Position numbers and translations under genes: made by a program
Notes under the pieces: generated by a model
Databases searched by the model: none
Told to the model about the DNA's origin: nothing
Seen by the model: the letters and a program-made list of their open reading frames with translations, nothing else
Source: Actinoplanes sp. TFC3
Lineage (GTDB): Bacteria; Actinomycetota; Actinomycetes; Mycobacteriales; Micromonosporaceae
Reading direction: 5' to 3'
Length of the DNA: 64,000 nucleotides
Assembly: GCF_001553785.1 (NCBI RefSeq)
Contig: NZ_LOJP01000001.1
Coordinates: forward strand, 939,019-1,003,018
Part shown: in pieces, positions 1-16,142 of the stretch
Layout: every line of letters begins with the position of its first letter
How positions within the stretch are numbered: the stretch's first letter is position 1

Positions 1-29
1 GCGGGGGTGCCAAGGTCACCCTCAAGTGA
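1..29 (+). CDS. rplL: 50S ribosomal protein L7/L12, C-terminal end (partial)
   Basis: The window opens inside a gene. In the frame starting at base 3 the last codons read GGAKVTLK followed by TGA at 27-29. This is the usual C-terminus of L7/L12, the stalk protein that recruits translation GTPases. rplL lies directly upstream of rpoB in most bacteria, which supports the call. Only eight residues are visible. Confidence 0.85.
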
Positions 30-55
30 CCTGAGCCTTCCCCGCCCCACCTCGC

Positions 56-91
56 ACAGGCGGGGCCCCCTCACAGGGGGTCCCCGCCTGT
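56..91 (+). terminator. Terminator/attenuator hairpin after rplL
   Basis: Arms ACAGGCGGGG (56-65) and CCCCGCCTGT (82-91) pair perfectly, and CCCCC (66-70) pairs with GGGGG (76-80) inside them. The hairpin is followed by a T-containing stretch (TTCGTTTCTC). It probably ends most transcription of the rplJL unit, with partial read-through into rpoBC as is known for this junction in other bacteria. Confidence 0.8.
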
Positions 92-242
92 TCGTTTCTC
101 CGTCATAACCGCAGGTCAGAGTGGGTTTTCCAGCGGTCGGATGGACGACTCACAAAAGGGGCGGACCATCTCTTATGCTCATGAGAGTCCACCGCGGCGA
201 TCGTTCCGGCCTGCGGCACATGTTCGACCCGCGGCGCAAGTC

Positions 243-271
243 TTGACTGTGTGTCCGCTGACAGGCACGCT
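243..271 (+). promoter_or_regulatory. Candidate distal rpoB promoter
   Basis: A -35-like TTGACT (243-248) is separated by 17 bases from a weaker -10-like CACGCT (266-271). Two or more promoters ahead of rpoB are common in actinobacteria. The -10 element is imperfect. Confidence 0.4.
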
Positions 272-446
272 GACAACAGCAAGTTTCCGCGCTTGCGACA
301 GCCGTTCTGTGGGTAGCTCCGCTCCTGCAGACCGGCACCCGAGGGATTGACGCCGCGTCTGAGCGGCCCCGCTGAGGCACTGGCCCCTGAGAGGCGCAGG
401 TCAGAGGCCGCGGGGACGCGCTCCGCAGGTCCCCTCCGGTGTGGGC

Positions 447-475
447 TGGACAGCGGTTAGCCGAGCGGCTACACT
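447..475 (+). promoter_or_regulatory. Candidate proximal rpoB promoter
   Basis: TGGACA (447-452), a 17-base spacer and TACACT (470-475) match the housekeeping sigma pattern of actinobacteria well. Transcription would begin near 482, leaving a leader of about 150 bases before rpoB. Confidence 0.6.
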
Positions 476-630
476 GCTAGTTTGCGCTGCCTTCTGCCTT
501 GAGCCCTGCAGGGACATCCATCCGGGTGATTTCCTGGGGGTCCATTGGAGTGCCCAGAGCAGTCGACAGCGCAGCAGTTGCACCCGCAGCTCAGCCGCAT
601 CAGCAGCACCGGTCCTCGGAAGGACGCATC

Positions 631-4071
<3,441 letters not shown>

Positions 4072-4079
4072 CGGAGTGC

Positions 4080-4110
4080 GTCCCCGGCCACCGCTGAGGT
4101 AGCCGGGGAC
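4080..4110 (+). promoter_or_regulatory. Intercistronic hairpin rpoB-rpoC
   Basis: A perfect 9-base stem GTCCCCGGC (4080-4088) / GCCGGGGAC (4102-4110) closes a 13-base loop. No U-run follows, so it is more likely an mRNA processing or stability element than a terminator. Confidence 0.5.
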
Positions 4111-4166
4111 GCCCCCCGCCGGCCTGGAAACCCAAACCGAGCAACGAAACACGAGGGATAGACCAA

Positions 4167-8057
<3,891 letters not shown>

Positions 8058-8072
8058 CGGTTTGTGGTTCCA

Positions 8073-8107
8073 CCGAGGGCGTCCGTGCATCGCGCGGGCG
8101 CCCTCGG
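8073..8107 (+). terminator. Terminator of rpoBC
   Basis: CCGAGGGCG (8073-8081) pairs with CGCCCTCGG (8099-8107), followed by GCGTTTCT. It lies 15 bases after the rpoC stop. Confidence 0.8.
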
Positions 8108-8126
8108 GCGTTTCTAGAATGAAACG

Positions 8127-8480
8127 GTGACCCTGCCTGTCTCCGCCGCACCGACCCGCCACCCGATGGATCCCGAGCCGGCCCCGGCCACCAAGGCCCG
8201 GGCGGTCTTCGTCCTCGGACTGGTGGCGCTGCTCACCGGCGCCTTCGTCGGTGGCGTGATCCCGGCCATGCTGGCCCTGCTGCTGGCGCGGCAGGTGTCG
8301 CGCGAGCACTATGCGGCTGGCGGTTACCTGCTCGGCGCCAAATGGATCCGGCGCGGCCGGACGCTGGCCTGGATCGGTGTCGTGCTCGCCCTGACCACGC
8401 TGGTGATCGCCGCCATCGCCGGGCTGCTGCACCTGGCCGAGGCACCCGGCGGTCAGGATTTTGACCCCGGCACTGACTGA
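8127..8480 (+). CDS. Small two-helix membrane protein, unknown function
   Basis: 117 residues from GTG at 8127. After a short proline-rich N-terminus there are two hydrophobic segments, around residues 26-52 (VFVLGLVALLTGAFVGGVIP and following) and 80-101 (LAWIGVVLALTTLVIAAIAG). A short basic stretch with the sequence KWIRRGR lies between them. The layout recalls DUF4190-type small membrane proteins, but no catalytic motif is seen. It lies just after the rpoBC terminator on the same strand, and its own promoter is not obvious. Confidence 0.7.
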   Translation: MTLPVSAAPTRHPMDPEPAPATKARAVFVLGLVALLTGAFVGGVIPAMLALLLARQVSREHYAAGGYLLGAKWIRRGRTLAWIGVVLALTTLVIAAIAGLLHLAEAPGGQDFDPGTD

Positions 8481-8569
8481 TCGCCGGGGCCCACCCCTCG
8501 GGCTGCGGTGCGCCTCGTACGGGTGACATGCTCGTATTCGAAGCCGACACGCGGGGAGAGGGACGCTCT

Positions 8570-9040
8570 GTGACGCAGCACCCAGGTTCATGGCCCGCTC
8601 AGCCGGATCCGCCGGCCGTGATGCCGCCCAAGCCGGGGGAGGCCTGGACGCCCGAGCGGGTGGAACCCATGCCGGGCACCGAGTTCGGTCTGGTCCAGTT
8701 GCGAGTGGCACCCATCACGTCGGGGCTGGCGGTCGGCTCGCTCAGCGCCGGCATCGTGGCGATCCTGGTGTCCTTGCTCGTGCTCTGCTTCGGCGTCGCC
8801 GGGGCCGAATCGGGCTGGGGGGCCGTTGTCGCGGGGGCGTTTGCCCTGCTCAGCGGGCTTGCTGGGGGAGGTGCGATCGCGCTTGGGCTGGTGTCCAGGC
8901 GCCAGATCCGGCGGTCGGGGCAGGGTGGCCGGGTTCGCTTCACCGGCGCCGGCATGGCGCTGGCCGGGCTCTGGTGCGGGGCCGCGGGGGCGGGAATTGC
9001 CGTCTTGACTCTCTTGTTGGCAGTGGTATTGCAGTCGTAG
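8570..9040 (+). CDS. Small membrane protein, DUF4190-like
   Basis: 156 residues from GTG at 8570, chosen because GGAGAGGGA lies at 8554-8562; an in-frame ATG at 8528 is possible but has no such site. A proline-rich cytoplasmic N-terminus is followed by three to four hydrophobic stretches rich in glycine and alanine. The central SRRQIRRSGQGG resembles the loop of DUF4190 proteins. No enzymatic motif is seen. It may be a paralogue in layout of the preceding gene. Confidence 0.65.
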   Translation: MTQHPGSWPAQPDPPAVMPPKPGEAWTPERVEPMPGTEFGLVQLRVAPITSGLAVGSLSAGIVAILVSLLVLCFGVAGAESGWGAVVAGAFALLSGLAGGGAIALGLVSRRQIRRSGQGGRVRFTGAGMALAGLWCGAAGAGIAVLTLLLAVVLQS

Positions 9041-9152
9041 CGGCGCGGCGCGTGCCGTAAACCGGCACCGCAGCGATGCCGCCGGGCAGCACCCGGTACA
9101 CTTGTCATGCGGGAGTGTCCATCGTCAAGTTAGCTGGTCAGAGCGCCTCGTT

Positions 9153-9181
9153 TTGACCTGCATGCTTGTGGTGGGTATTCT
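9153..9181 (+). promoter_or_regulatory. Promoter of the str operon (rpsL)
   Basis: TTGACC (9153-9158), a 17-base spacer and TATTCT (9176-9181) make a strong housekeeping promoter. Its surroundings (CGTTTTGACC-TGC and GGGTATT) closely resemble the rplM promoter at 54173-54202. Confidence 0.75.
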
Positions 9182-9323
9182 TTCCCCTCGTGCCCGGGCT
9201 CGCCCGGGCAACTCGTGCGTGCGCCCGAGTCTGAAGTACGACGGGGCGTTGAGCACGACGGGCTGAGCCCGACAAAGACAACACTCGCTGCGTGCGAATG
9301 CGCGCGGCGGGACCGTGAGCCGG

Positions 9324-9343
9324 GCGACACGCCCGACCGCGGG
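9324..9343 (+). promoter_or_regulatory. Shared ribosomal leader element, rpsL copy
   Basis: The 20 bases GCGACACGCCCGACCGCGGG recur exactly at 14100-14119 in the rpsJ leader. Here CGGGC (9321-9325) and GCCCG (9331-9335) can pair around GACAC. It is probably part of a conserved leader RNA. Confidence 0.55.
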
Positions 9344-9436
9344 TGCGGGATGACCCACCGGGGCCGCCTCGTACACCAGGCATACGAACACATTGCCGGC
9401 CGCCACAACGGCGGCCGAAGGGAGCGGAGAAACCCG

Positions 9437-9811
9437 GTGCCCACGATCCAGCAGCTGGTCCGCAAGGGCCGCCAGGCGAAGACGAGCAAGACCAAGACGC
9501 CGGCGCTGAAGGGAAGTCCTCAGCGGCGCGGCGTGTGCACGCGCGTGTACACCACCACCCCCAAGAAGCCGAACTCTGCGCTGCGCAAGGTCGCTCGTGT
9601 GAAGCTCAGCAGCCAGATCGAGGTCACGGCGTACATCCCGGGCGTCGGCCACAACCTGCAGGAGCACTCGATCGTGCTCGTGCGCGGCGGCCGTGTTAAG
9701 GACCTCCCGGGCGTCCGCTACAAGATCGTTCGTGGTTCGCTGGACACCCAGGGCGTCCGCAACCGCAAGCAGGCCCGCAGCCGTTACGGCGCGAAGAAGG
9801 AGAAGAGCTGA
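9437..9811 (+). CDS. rpsL: 30S ribosomal protein S12
   Basis: 124 residues from GTG at 9437 ([20 protein letters not shown]), exactly the family length. S12 lies at the decoding centre and controls accuracy. Both lysines whose mutation gives streptomycin resistance are wild type: K43 in TTTPKKPNS and K88 in GRVKDLPG. It is the first gene of the str operon, and rpsG follows after one base. Confidence 0.98.
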   Translation: MPTIQQLVRKGRQAKTSKTKTPALKGSPQRRGVCTRVYTTTPKKPNSALRKVARVKLSSQIEVTAYIPGVGHNLQEHSIVLVRGGRVKDLPGVRYKIVRGSLDTQGVRNRKQARSRYGAKKEKS

Positions 9812-9812
9812 C

Positions 9813-10283
9813 ATGCCGCGTAAAGGCCCCGCTCCGCGCCACCCAGTAGTTGCGGACCCGGTTTACAACTCGCCGCTCGTCACGCAGCTGGTGAACAAGA
9901 TCCTCGTGGGCGGCAAGCGCCAGCTCGCGGAGCGCATCGTTTACGGCGCTCTTGAGGGCTGCCGTGAGAAGAGCGGCACCGACCCCGTGGTGACGCTCAA
10001 GCGCGCGATGGACAACGTCAAGCCGACCCTCGAGGTCCGCAGCCGCCGTGTTGGTGGCGCGACCTACCAGGTGCCGGTCGAGGTCCGTACGCCCCGCCAG
10101 ACCACCCTCGGTCTGCGCTGGCTGGTGCAGTACTCCAAGGCCCGCCGCGAGAAGACCATGATCGAGCGTCTGCAGAACGAGCTGCTCGACGCGAGCAACG
10201 GCCTTGGTGCCGCCGTCAAGCGGCGCGAGGACACTCACAAGATGGCGGAGTCCAACAAGGCCTTCGCGCACTACCGCTGGTAA
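9813..10283 (+). CDS. rpsG: 30S ribosomal protein S7
   Basis: 156 residues from ATG at 9813, starting [12 protein letters not shown] and ending in AFAHYRW, the canonical length and C-terminus. S7 nucleates assembly of the 30S head and contacts E-site tRNA; in E. coli it is also the translational repressor of the str operon. It begins one base after the rpsL stop, so the two are translationally coupled. Confidence 0.98.
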   Translation: MPRKGPAPRHPVVADPVYNSPLVTQLVNKILVGGKRQLAERIVYGALEGCREKSGTDPVVTLKRAMDNVKPTLEVRSRRVGGATYQVPVEVRTPRQTTLGLRWLVQYSKARREKTMIERLQNELLDASNGLGAAVKRREDTHKMAESNKAFAHYRW

Positions 10284-10293
10284 GACCCGGTTG

Positions 10294-10317
10294 CCGGCCC
10301 GGTCACCACCGGGCCGG
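10294..10317 (+). promoter_or_regulatory. Intercistronic hairpin rpsG-fusA
   Basis: A perfect 10-base stem CCGGCCCGGT (10294-10303) / ACCGGGCCGG (10308-10317) has a four-base loop. No U-run follows. It probably acts as a processing or partial attenuation site between the ribosomal-protein and elongation-factor halves of the operon. Confidence 0.6.
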
Positions 10318-10392
10318 GAACAACGGCCGCACCGGCCTCCCGCGGCGTCCCGCGGGAAACAGTCGACACGACGACGAAGAGTAGGGATTGCA

Positions 10393-12489
10393 GTGGCTGC
10401 CGCAGACGCGCTCGCCAAGGTTCGCAACATTGGCATCATGGCGCACATCGACGCTGGTAAGACCACGACGACCGAGCGCATCCTGTTCTACACCGGCATC
10501 ACGTACAAGATCGGTGAAGTCCACGAGGGCGCGGCCGTCATGGACTGGATGGAACAGGAACAGGAACGCGGCATCACCATCACCTCCGCCGCTACGAAGT
10601 GCGAGTGGAAGGGCTACACGATTCAGATCATCGACACGCCCGGCCACGTCGACTTCACGGTCGAGGTCGAGCGGTCGCTGCGTGTGCTCGACGGCGCGGT
10701 CGCGGTCTACGACGGCGTTGCCGGCGTGGAGCCGCAGACGGAGAACGTCTGGCGGCAGGCGGACAAGTACAACGTCCCCCGCATGTGCTTCGTCAACAAG
10801 CTCGACCGCACCGGTGCGGACTTCTTCCGCTGCGTGCAGATGATGATCGACCGGCTCAACGCCACCCCGCTGGTGCTGCAGATCCCGATCGGCCTCGAGG
10901 GCGACCACATCGGCGTCGTCGACCTGATTGGCATGCGCGCGCTGACCTGGCGTGGCGAGACGGCCAAGGGCGAGGACTACGCGATCGAGGAGATCCCGGC
11001 GGACCTCGCTGACCAGGCCGCCGAGTGGCGCGAGAAGCTCATCGAGACACTCGCCGACGTGGACGACGCGGTGATGGAGAAGTACCTCGAGGGCCAGGAG
11101 CTCTCCGAGGACGAGATCAAGGCCGCCATCCGGCGTGCCACGATCGCCAGCAAGGCGAACCCGGTGCTGTGCGGTTCGGCGTTCAAGAACAAGGGCGTTC
11201 AGCCCATGCTCGACGCTGTGGTCGACTTCCTGCCGTCGCCGCTGGACATCCCCGCCATCGAGGGCACTGCCACCGACGGTGAGACCCCGCTGCAGCGCAA
11301 GCCCAGCAATGACGAGCCCTTCTCGGCCCTGGCGTTCAAGATCCAGACCGACAAGCACCTCGGCAAGCTGACCTACGTACGGGTCTACTCCGGCACGCTC
11401 GAATCCGGCTCTCAGGTGGTCAACTCCACCAAGGACCGCAAGGAGCGCATCGGCAAGATCTACCAGATGCACGCCAACAAGCGTGAGGAGCGCGCCACCG
11501 CGCAGGCCGGCGACATCATCGCTGTCCAGGGTCTCAAGCAGACCACCACCGGTGACACGCTCAGCGACCCGGCCAACCCGGTCATCCTCGAGTCGATGAC
11601 GTTCCCGGAGCCGGTCATCCAGGTCGCCATCGAGCCGAAGACCAAGTCGGACCAGGAGAAGCTGGGCACCGCGATCCAGCGTCTGGCCGAGGAGGACCCG
11701 ACCTTCCGCGTCTTCAACGACGAGGAGACCGGGCAGACCATCATCGCCGGCATGGGCGAGCTGCACCTCGACATCCTGGTCGACCGGATGCGCCGCGAGT
11801 TCAACGTCGAGGCGAACATCGGTAAACCGCAGGTGGCGTACCGCGAGACGATCCGGGGCACCGTCGAGAAGCTTTCGTACGTGCACAAGAAGCAGACCGG
11901 TGGCTCCGGTCAGTACGCGAAGGTCGTCGTCACGGTCGAGCCACTCGATCTCTCGGCGGACGGCCCGACCTACGAGTTCGTCAACGCGGTCTCAGGTGGT
12001 CGCATCCCGAAGGAATACATCCCTTCGGTCGACGCCGGCGCGCAGGACTCGCTGCAGTATGGCGTTCTAGCGGGATACCCGTTGGTCGGCGTCAAGCTGA
12101 CGTTGGTCGACGGCCAGTTCCATGAGGTTGACTCCTCCGAGATGGCGTTCAAGATCGCCGGCTCGATGGTCATGAAGGAAGCGGCTCGCAAGGCCGACCC
12201 GGCGCTGCTCGAGCCGATGATGGCCGTCGAGGTCGTCACGCCCGAGGACAACATGGGCGACGTGATCGGCGACATCAACTCCCGCCGTGGCATCATCCAG
12301 TCGATGGAAGAGCGCTCCGGCGCTCGCGTCGTCAAGGCTTCGGTGCCGCTGTCGGAGATGTTCGGCTACGTCGGAGACCTGCGGTCGAAGACGGCCGGTC
12401 GGGCGAGCTACAGCATGCAGTTCGACTCCTACGCCGAAGTTCCGCAGAGTGTGGCGAAGGAGATCATCGCGAAGGCCACCGGCGCCTGA
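10393..12489 (+). CDS. fusA: Elongation factor G
   Basis: 698 residues from GTG at 10393 ([20 protein letters not shown]). This start gives the family length, and an AGGGA lies just upstream at 10383-10387. EF-G is the GTPase that drives translocation and, with RRF, ribosome recycling. The GTP-binding motifs are visible: AHIDAGKTT (G1), RGITI (switch I), DTPGH (G3) and NKLD (G4). The domain IV/V region ([11 protein letters not shown] ... [14 protein letters not shown]) is intact. No fusidic-acid resistance change was specifically looked for. Confidence 0.98.
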   Translation: MAAADALAKVRNIGIMAHIDAGKTTTTERILFYTGITYKIGEVHEGAAVMDWMEQEQERGITITSAATKCEWKGYTIQIIDTPGHVDFTVEVERSLRVLDGAVAVYDGVAGVEPQTENVWRQADKYNVPRMCFVNKLDRTGADFFRCVQMMIDRLNATPLVLQIPIGLEGDHIGVVDLIGMRALTWRGETAKGEDYAIEEIPADLADQAAEWREKLIETLADVDDAVMEKYLEGQELSEDEIKAAIRRATIASKANPVLCGSAFKNKGVQPMLDAVVDFLPSPLDIPAIEGTATDGETPLQRKPSNDEPFSALAFKIQTDKHLGKLTYVRVYSGTLESGSQVVNSTKDRKERIGKIYQMHANKREERATAQAGDIIAVQGLKQTTTGDTLSDPANPVILESMTFPEPVIQVAIEPKTKSDQEKLGTAIQRLAEEDPTFRVFNDEETGQTIIAGMGELHLDILVDRMRREFNVEANIGKPQVAYRETIRGTVEKLSYVHKKQTGGSGQYAKVVVTVEPLDLSADGPTYEFVNAVSGGRIPKEYIPSVDAGAQDSLQYGVLAGYPLVGVKLTLVDGQFHEVDSSEMAFKIAGSMVMKEAARKADPALLEPMMAVEVVTPEDNMGDVIGDINSRRGIIQSMEERSGARVVKASVPLSEMFGYVGDLRSKTAGRASYSMQFDSYAEVPQSVAKEIIAKATGA

Positions 12490-12500
12490 TGCGTTGAGGC

Positions 12501-12527
12501 GCGTGCGGTCCGTCGAGGACCACACGC
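12501..12527 (+). promoter_or_regulatory. Intercistronic hairpin fusA-tuf
   Basis: GCGTGCGGTCC (12501-12511) pairs with GGACCACACGC (12517-12527) with one C-A mismatch. No clear U-run follows. It could modulate tuf expression separately from fusA. Confidence 0.45.
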
Positions 12528-12608
12528 GTACGAGCAGTCGACAGAGTCCCCATCGCCTTGTCGGGCGTGCCGGGCGAGAAGAAAACCACAGTCCACAGGA
12601 GGACACCA

Positions 12609-13802
12609 GTGGCGAAGGCGAAGTTCGAGCGGACTAAGCCGCACGTCAACATCGGCACCATTGGTCACATCGACCACGGTAAGACGACGCTGACTGCGGC
12701 CATCACGAAGGTCCTGCACGACGAATACCCGGACCTGAACCCGTACACCCCGTTCGACGAGATCGACAAGGCGCCGGAGGAGAAGGCCCGCGGCATCACG
12801 ATCTCGATCGCACACGTCGAGTACCAGACCGCTGCGCGTCACTACGCGCACGTGGACTGCCCCGGCCACGCTGACTACATCAAGAACATGATCACCGGTG
12901 CCGCGCAGATGGACGGCGCGATCCTGGTGGTTGCCGCGACCGACGGCCCGATGCCGCAGACCAAGGAGCACGTGCTCCTGGCCCGCCAGGTCGGCGTTCC
13001 GTACATCGTTGTCGCCCTCAACAAGAGCGACATGGTCGAGGACGAGGAGCTCCTGGAGCTCGTCGAGCTCGAGGTCCGCGAGCTGCTCAGCACCTACGAG
13101 TTCCCGGGCGACGACGTTCCCGTCGTGCGCGTCTCGGCGCTCAAGGCGCTTGAGGGCGACTCGGAGTGGACCGGCAAGCTCCTCGAGCTGATGAACGCGG
13201 TCGACACCGCGATCCCGCAGCCCGAGCGGGAGACCGAGAAGCCGTTCCTCATGCCGATCGAGGACGTGTTCACGATCACCGGTCGTGGCACGGTCGTCAC
13301 CGGTCGCGCCGAGCGTGGCATCCTCAAGCCGAACGAGGAGGTCGAGATCGTCGGCATCCGCGAGAAGTCGACGAAGACCGTCTGCACCGGCATCGAGATG
13401 TTCCGCAAGCTGCTCGACGAGGCCCGCGCGGGCGAGAACGTCGGCCTCCTGCTGCGTGGTATCAAGCGCGAGGACGTCGAGCGCGGCATGGTCGTCGTGA
13501 AGCCGGGGTCCAGCACCCCGCACACGGAGTTCGAGGGCCAGGTCTACATCCTCTCGAAGGAAGAGGGCGGCCGGCACACCCCGTTCTTCCAGAACTACCG
13601 CCCGCAGTTCTACTTCCGCACCACGGACGTCACCGGCGTCGTCACGCTGCCCGAGGGCACCGAGATGGTCATGCCGGGCGACTCCACCACCATGTCGGTG
13701 AAGCTGATCCAGCCCATCGCCATGGAGCAGGGCCTGAAGTTCGCGATCCGTGAGGGTGGCCGCACCGTCGGCGCCGGAACGGTCACGAAGATCAACGTCT
13801 GA
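12609..13802 (+). CDS. tuf: Elongation factor Tu
   Basis: 397 residues from GTG at 12609, with a strong AGGAGG at 12597-12602. EF-Tu delivers aminoacyl-tRNA to the ribosome. G1 (GHIDHGKTT), the RGITI switch, DCPGH and NKSD are all intact. Domains 2 and 3 are complete to the terminal TKINV. It is the last gene of the str operon; a weak hairpin follows at 13806-13831. Confidence 0.98.
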   Translation: MAKAKFERTKPHVNIGTIGHIDHGKTTLTAAITKVLHDEYPDLNPYTPFDEIDKAPEEKARGITISIAHVEYQTAARHYAHVDCPGHADYIKNMITGAAQMDGAILVVAATDGPMPQTKEHVLLARQVGVPYIVVALNKSDMVEDEELLELVELEVRELLSTYEFPGDDVPVVRVSALKALEGDSEWTGKLLELMNAVDTAIPQPERETEKPFLMPIEDVFTITGRGTVVTGRAERGILKPNEEVEIVGIREKSTKTVCTGIEMFRKLLDEARAGENVGLLLRGIKREDVERGMVVVKPGSSTPHTEFEGQVYILSKEEGGRHTPFFQNYRPQFYFRTTDVTGVVTLPEGTEMVMPGDSTTMSVKLIQPIAMEQGLKFAIREGGRTVGAGTVTKINV

Positions 13803-13805
13803 GGT

Positions 13806-13831
13806 GAGGCTTGTTCACCAGAACAACCCTC
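13806..13831 (+). terminator. Weak terminator-like hairpin after tuf
   Basis: GAGG-C-TTGTTC (13806-13816) pairs with GAACAA-C-CCTC (13821-13831) around ACCA with one C-C mismatch. No T-run follows, so termination may be partial. Confidence 0.45.
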
Positions 13832-13846
13832 ATTGGTGACCCCGAT

Positions 13847-13875
13847 TAGCGTTGCTGCGTTTCATGCGGCATACT
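13847..13875 (+). promoter_or_regulatory. Candidate S10 operon promoter
   Basis: CATACT (13870-13875) is a plausible -10. At a 17-base spacing the -35 would be TAGCGT (13847-13852), which is weak. It is the best candidate I found ahead of the structured leader. Confidence 0.35.
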
Positions 13876-14099
13876 AGTCAGGTTGCGTCCGCGCAGGGCG
13901 GTTGGCTGCTTCGCAGTTTGGCAGCCGACCGCCCTCGCCCGGTGTCCGGTGTGTGTGAGAGCCGCCGGCCGCCCCGATCCCGACGGATGGGGCAGTGTTC
14001 CAGGAGTTAGCGCTCCAGGTTGCTGCGCCACGGGCATCATTGCTCCAGTTTTCTGGGGCGGAGCCTGTGCTTGGTTAGCTGAGCAATCTGCCACTAGGC

Positions 14100-14119
14100 G
14101 CGACACGCCCGACCGCGGG
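14100..14119 (+). promoter_or_regulatory. Shared ribosomal leader element, rpsJ copy
   Basis: The 20 bases match 9324-9343 exactly. Here the sequence continues into a perfect hairpin CCGACC (14109-14114) / GGTCGG (14120-14125), and a second perfect hairpin CGCAGGA (14130-14136) / TCCTGCG (14144-14150) follows. The S10 start is about 60 bases further on. Confidence 0.6.
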
Positions 14120-14211
14120 GGTCGGACAACGCAGGATCAACGGTCCTGCGGGCATGCGAGGGCCACCGCTCTCGCACGTAGCGGCATCGAGAGAAGGAAA
14201 CAGAAGCCACC

Positions 14212-14520
14212 ATGGCGGGACAGAAGATCCGCATCCGGCTCAAGGCCTATGACCACGAGGTCGTCGACTCCTCGGCACGGAAGATCGTCGAGACGGTGAC
14301 GCGGACCGGGGCACAGGTTGCTGGCCCGGTGCCGCTGCCCACGGAGATCAACCGTTTCTGCGTGATCCGTTCGCCGCACAAGTACAAGGACTCGCGCGAG
14401 CACTTCGAGATGCGCACGCACAAGCGTCTGATCGACATCATCGACCCGACCCCCAAGACGGTCGACTCGCTCATGCGCCTCGACCTGCCGGCTGGCGTCG
14501 ACATCGAGATCAAGCTGTAG
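14212..14520 (+). CDS. rpsJ: 30S ribosomal protein S10
   Basis: 102 residues from ATG at 14212 ([20 protein letters not shown]). S10 belongs to the 30S head and is also the transcription factor NusE. All family landmarks are present ([20 protein letters not shown] near the middle). It is the first gene of a very compact operon and is preceded by the structured leader. Confidence 0.98.
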
Positions 14521-14531
14521 GGATCCGGACA

Positions 14532-15182
14532 ATGGACAGGCAAGTGAAGGGGATCCTGGGCGCCAAGCTCGGCATGACCCAGGTCTGGGACAACAACAAG
14601 GTCGTCCCGGTGACCGTGGTGCAGGCCGGCCCTTGTGTCGTGACCCAGGTTCGCACCCCGGAGGCAGACGGATACGCGGCGGTTCAGCTGGCTTACGGCC
14701 AGATCGACCCGCGCAAGGTGAACAAGCCCGAGAGCGGTCACTACGCGAAGGCGGGTGTGTCGCCGCGGCGCCACATCGTGGAGCTGCGCACCATCGACGC
14801 GAGCGAGTACGAGCTCGGCCAGGAAGTCACCGTTGAGGCGTTCGCGGTCGGTGCGCCGATCGACGTCACCGGTAAGACCAAGGGCAAGGGCTACGCCGGT
14901 GTCATGAAGCGGCACGGGTTCCACGGCCTGAAGAGCAGCCACGGTGTTGAGCGCAAGCACCGCTCGCCCGGTTCCATCGGCGCCTGCGCCACCCCGGGTC
15001 GCGTCTTCAAGGGCGTCCGGATGGCGGGCCGCATGGGTGGCAAGCGCTTCACCGTGCAGAACCTGACGGTGCAGGCGGTCGACACCGAGAACAACCTGCT
15101 GCTCGTCAAGGGTGCCGTTCCCGGCCCCAAGGGCGCGCTGATCCTGGTTCGTACGGCGGCGAAGAAGGGCGGTGTCAAGTGA
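14532..15182 (+). CDS. rplC: 50S ribosomal protein L3
   Basis: 216 residues from ATG at 14532. L3 binds near the peptidyl transferase centre and starts 50S assembly. The N-terminal [15 protein letters not shown] and the loop [22 protein letters not shown] are typical. Its stop overlaps the rplD start by four bases (GTGA), indicating coupled translation. Confidence 0.98.
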   Translation: MDRQVKGILGAKLGMTQVWDNNKVVPVTVVQAGPCVVTQVRTPEADGYAAVQLAYGQIDPRKVNKPESGHYAKAGVSPRRHIVELRTIDASEYELGQEVTVEAFAVGAPIDVTGKTKGKGYAGVMKRHGFHGLKSSHGVERKHRSPGSIGACATPGRVFKGVRMAGRMGGKRFTVQNLTVQAVDTENNLLLVKGAVPGPKGALILVRTAAKKGGVK

Positions 15183-15829
15183 GCTCCGTTGACGTGATCA
15201 ACGCAGAGGGCACCAAGGCCGGCTCCGTCGAGCTGCCCGACGACATCTTCGACGTGCAGGCGAACATTCCGCTGATGCACCAGGTCGTCGTGGCTCAGCT
15301 GGCGGCTGCCCGGCAGGGTACGCACAAGGCGAAGACCCGCGGCGAGGTCGCCGGTGGCGGCAAGAAGCCGTACAAGCAGAAGGGCACCGGTCGCGCCCGT
15401 CAGGGCTCGATCCGCGCTCCGCAGTTCGCCGGCGGTGGCGTCGTGCACGGTCCCGTGCCGCGCGACTACAGCCAGCGGACGCCCAAGAAGATGAAGGCCG
15501 CCGCGCTGCGTGGTGCCCTCTCCGATCGGGCCCGTGACGGCCGCGTGCACGTGATCGAGTCGTTCATCTCCGGCGAGAAGCCGTCGACGAAGGCTGCGGT
15601 CGCCACGCTGCGCAAGGCGACGGAGTCCACCAAGGTGCTTGTCGTGCTGAGCAACCAGGACGACCTGAGCTGGATCTCGCTGCGCAACGAGCCGACCGTG
15701 CACCTCATCGAGGCCGGCCAGCTGAACACGTACGACGTGCTGGTGGCCGACGAGGTCGTCTTCACCAAGGCGGCGCTGGACGAGTTCCTTGGCGTGCCCG
15801 CCGAGACCTCCGAGGAGGGGAACAAGTGA
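15179..15829 (+). CDS. rplD: 50S ribosomal protein L4
   Basis: 216 residues from GTG at 15179. L4 lines the exit tunnel; in E. coli it also represses the S10 operon by acting on the leader. The extended loop with [19 protein letters not shown] is intact. Its stop overlaps the rplW start (GTGA). Confidence 0.97.
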   Translation: MSSVDVINAEGTKAGSVELPDDIFDVQANIPLMHQVVVAQLAAARQGTHKAKTRGEVAGGGKKPYKQKGTGRARQGSIRAPQFAGGGVVHGPVPRDYSQRTPKKMKAAALRGALSDRARDGRVHVIESFISGEKPSTKAAVATLRKATESTKVLVVLSNQDDLSWISLRNEPTVHLIEAGQLNTYDVLVADEVVFTKAALDEFLGVPAETSEEGNK

Positions 15830-16128
15830 GCACGATCGCCGACCCGCGTGACGTCATCGTCGCGCCCGTGGTCTCCGAGAAGAGCTACAGCGTTCTCGAC
15901 CAGAACTGGTACACGTTCCTGGTTCACCCGGACGCCAACAAGACCCAGATCAAGATCGCTATCCAGCAGATCTTCGATGTCCGCGTGCTGACGGTGAACA
16001 CCATTAACCGCCAGGGCAAGCGCAAGCGCACCAAGACCGGCTTCGGTCAGCGCAAGGCGACCAAGCGCGCCATGGTGAAGCTGGCTGACGGTGACCGTAT
16101 CGAGGCCTTCGGCGGCCCGGTCAGCTAA
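15826..16128 (+). CDS. rplW: 50S ribosomal protein L23
   Basis: 100 residues from GTG at 15826. L23 sits at the tunnel exit and docks trigger factor and SRP. The motif PVVSEKSY near the N-terminus and the basic [20 protein letters not shown] stretch fit the family. Confidence 0.97.
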   Translation: MSTIADPRDVIVAPVVSEKSYSVLDQNWYTFLVHPDANKTQIKIAIQQIFDVRVLTVNTINRQGKRKRTKTGFGQRKATKRAMVKLADGDRIEAFGGPVS

Positions 16129-16142
16129 GGGGTTTGTGAATC

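Larger units (their letters stand above)
92..630 (+). other. rpoB upstream and leader region, no gene seen
   Basis: This 539-base gap has no convincing coding sequence. The short open frames in it have no recognisable protein features. It contains two plausible promoters (243-271 and 447-475) and, from about 482 onward, an untranslated leader of about 150 bases before the rpoB start. Confidence 0.6.
9041..9436 (+). other. str operon upstream region and leader
   Basis: This 396-base gap holds a small hairpin (GTGCCG 9052-9057 / CGGCAC 9063-9068) after the membrane-protein gene, the rpsL promoter at 9153-9181, and a leader of about 250 bases. Near the start of the transcript TGCCCGGGC (9191-9199) pairs with GCCCGGGCA (9202-9210). 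The 20-nt block at 9324-9343 is shared with the rpsJ leader. I see no gene here. Confidence 0.6.
13803..14211 (+). other. S10 operon upstream region and long structured leader
   Basis: This 409-base gap has no gene. It holds the tuf hairpin, a weak promoter candidate (13847-13875), and then five further consecutive hairpins: 13896-13934 (14-base stem with one G-U), 13971-13993, 14042-14059, 14109-14125 and 14130-14150. The 20-nt block at 14100-14119 is identical to one in the rpsL leader. This looks like a regulatory leader RNA, perhaps bound by a ribosomal protein encoded downstream. Confidence 0.6.

Noticed and set aside
141..350. Small open frame upstream of rpoB
   Set aside because: No ribosome site, no conserved features, and it overlaps a promoter candidate.
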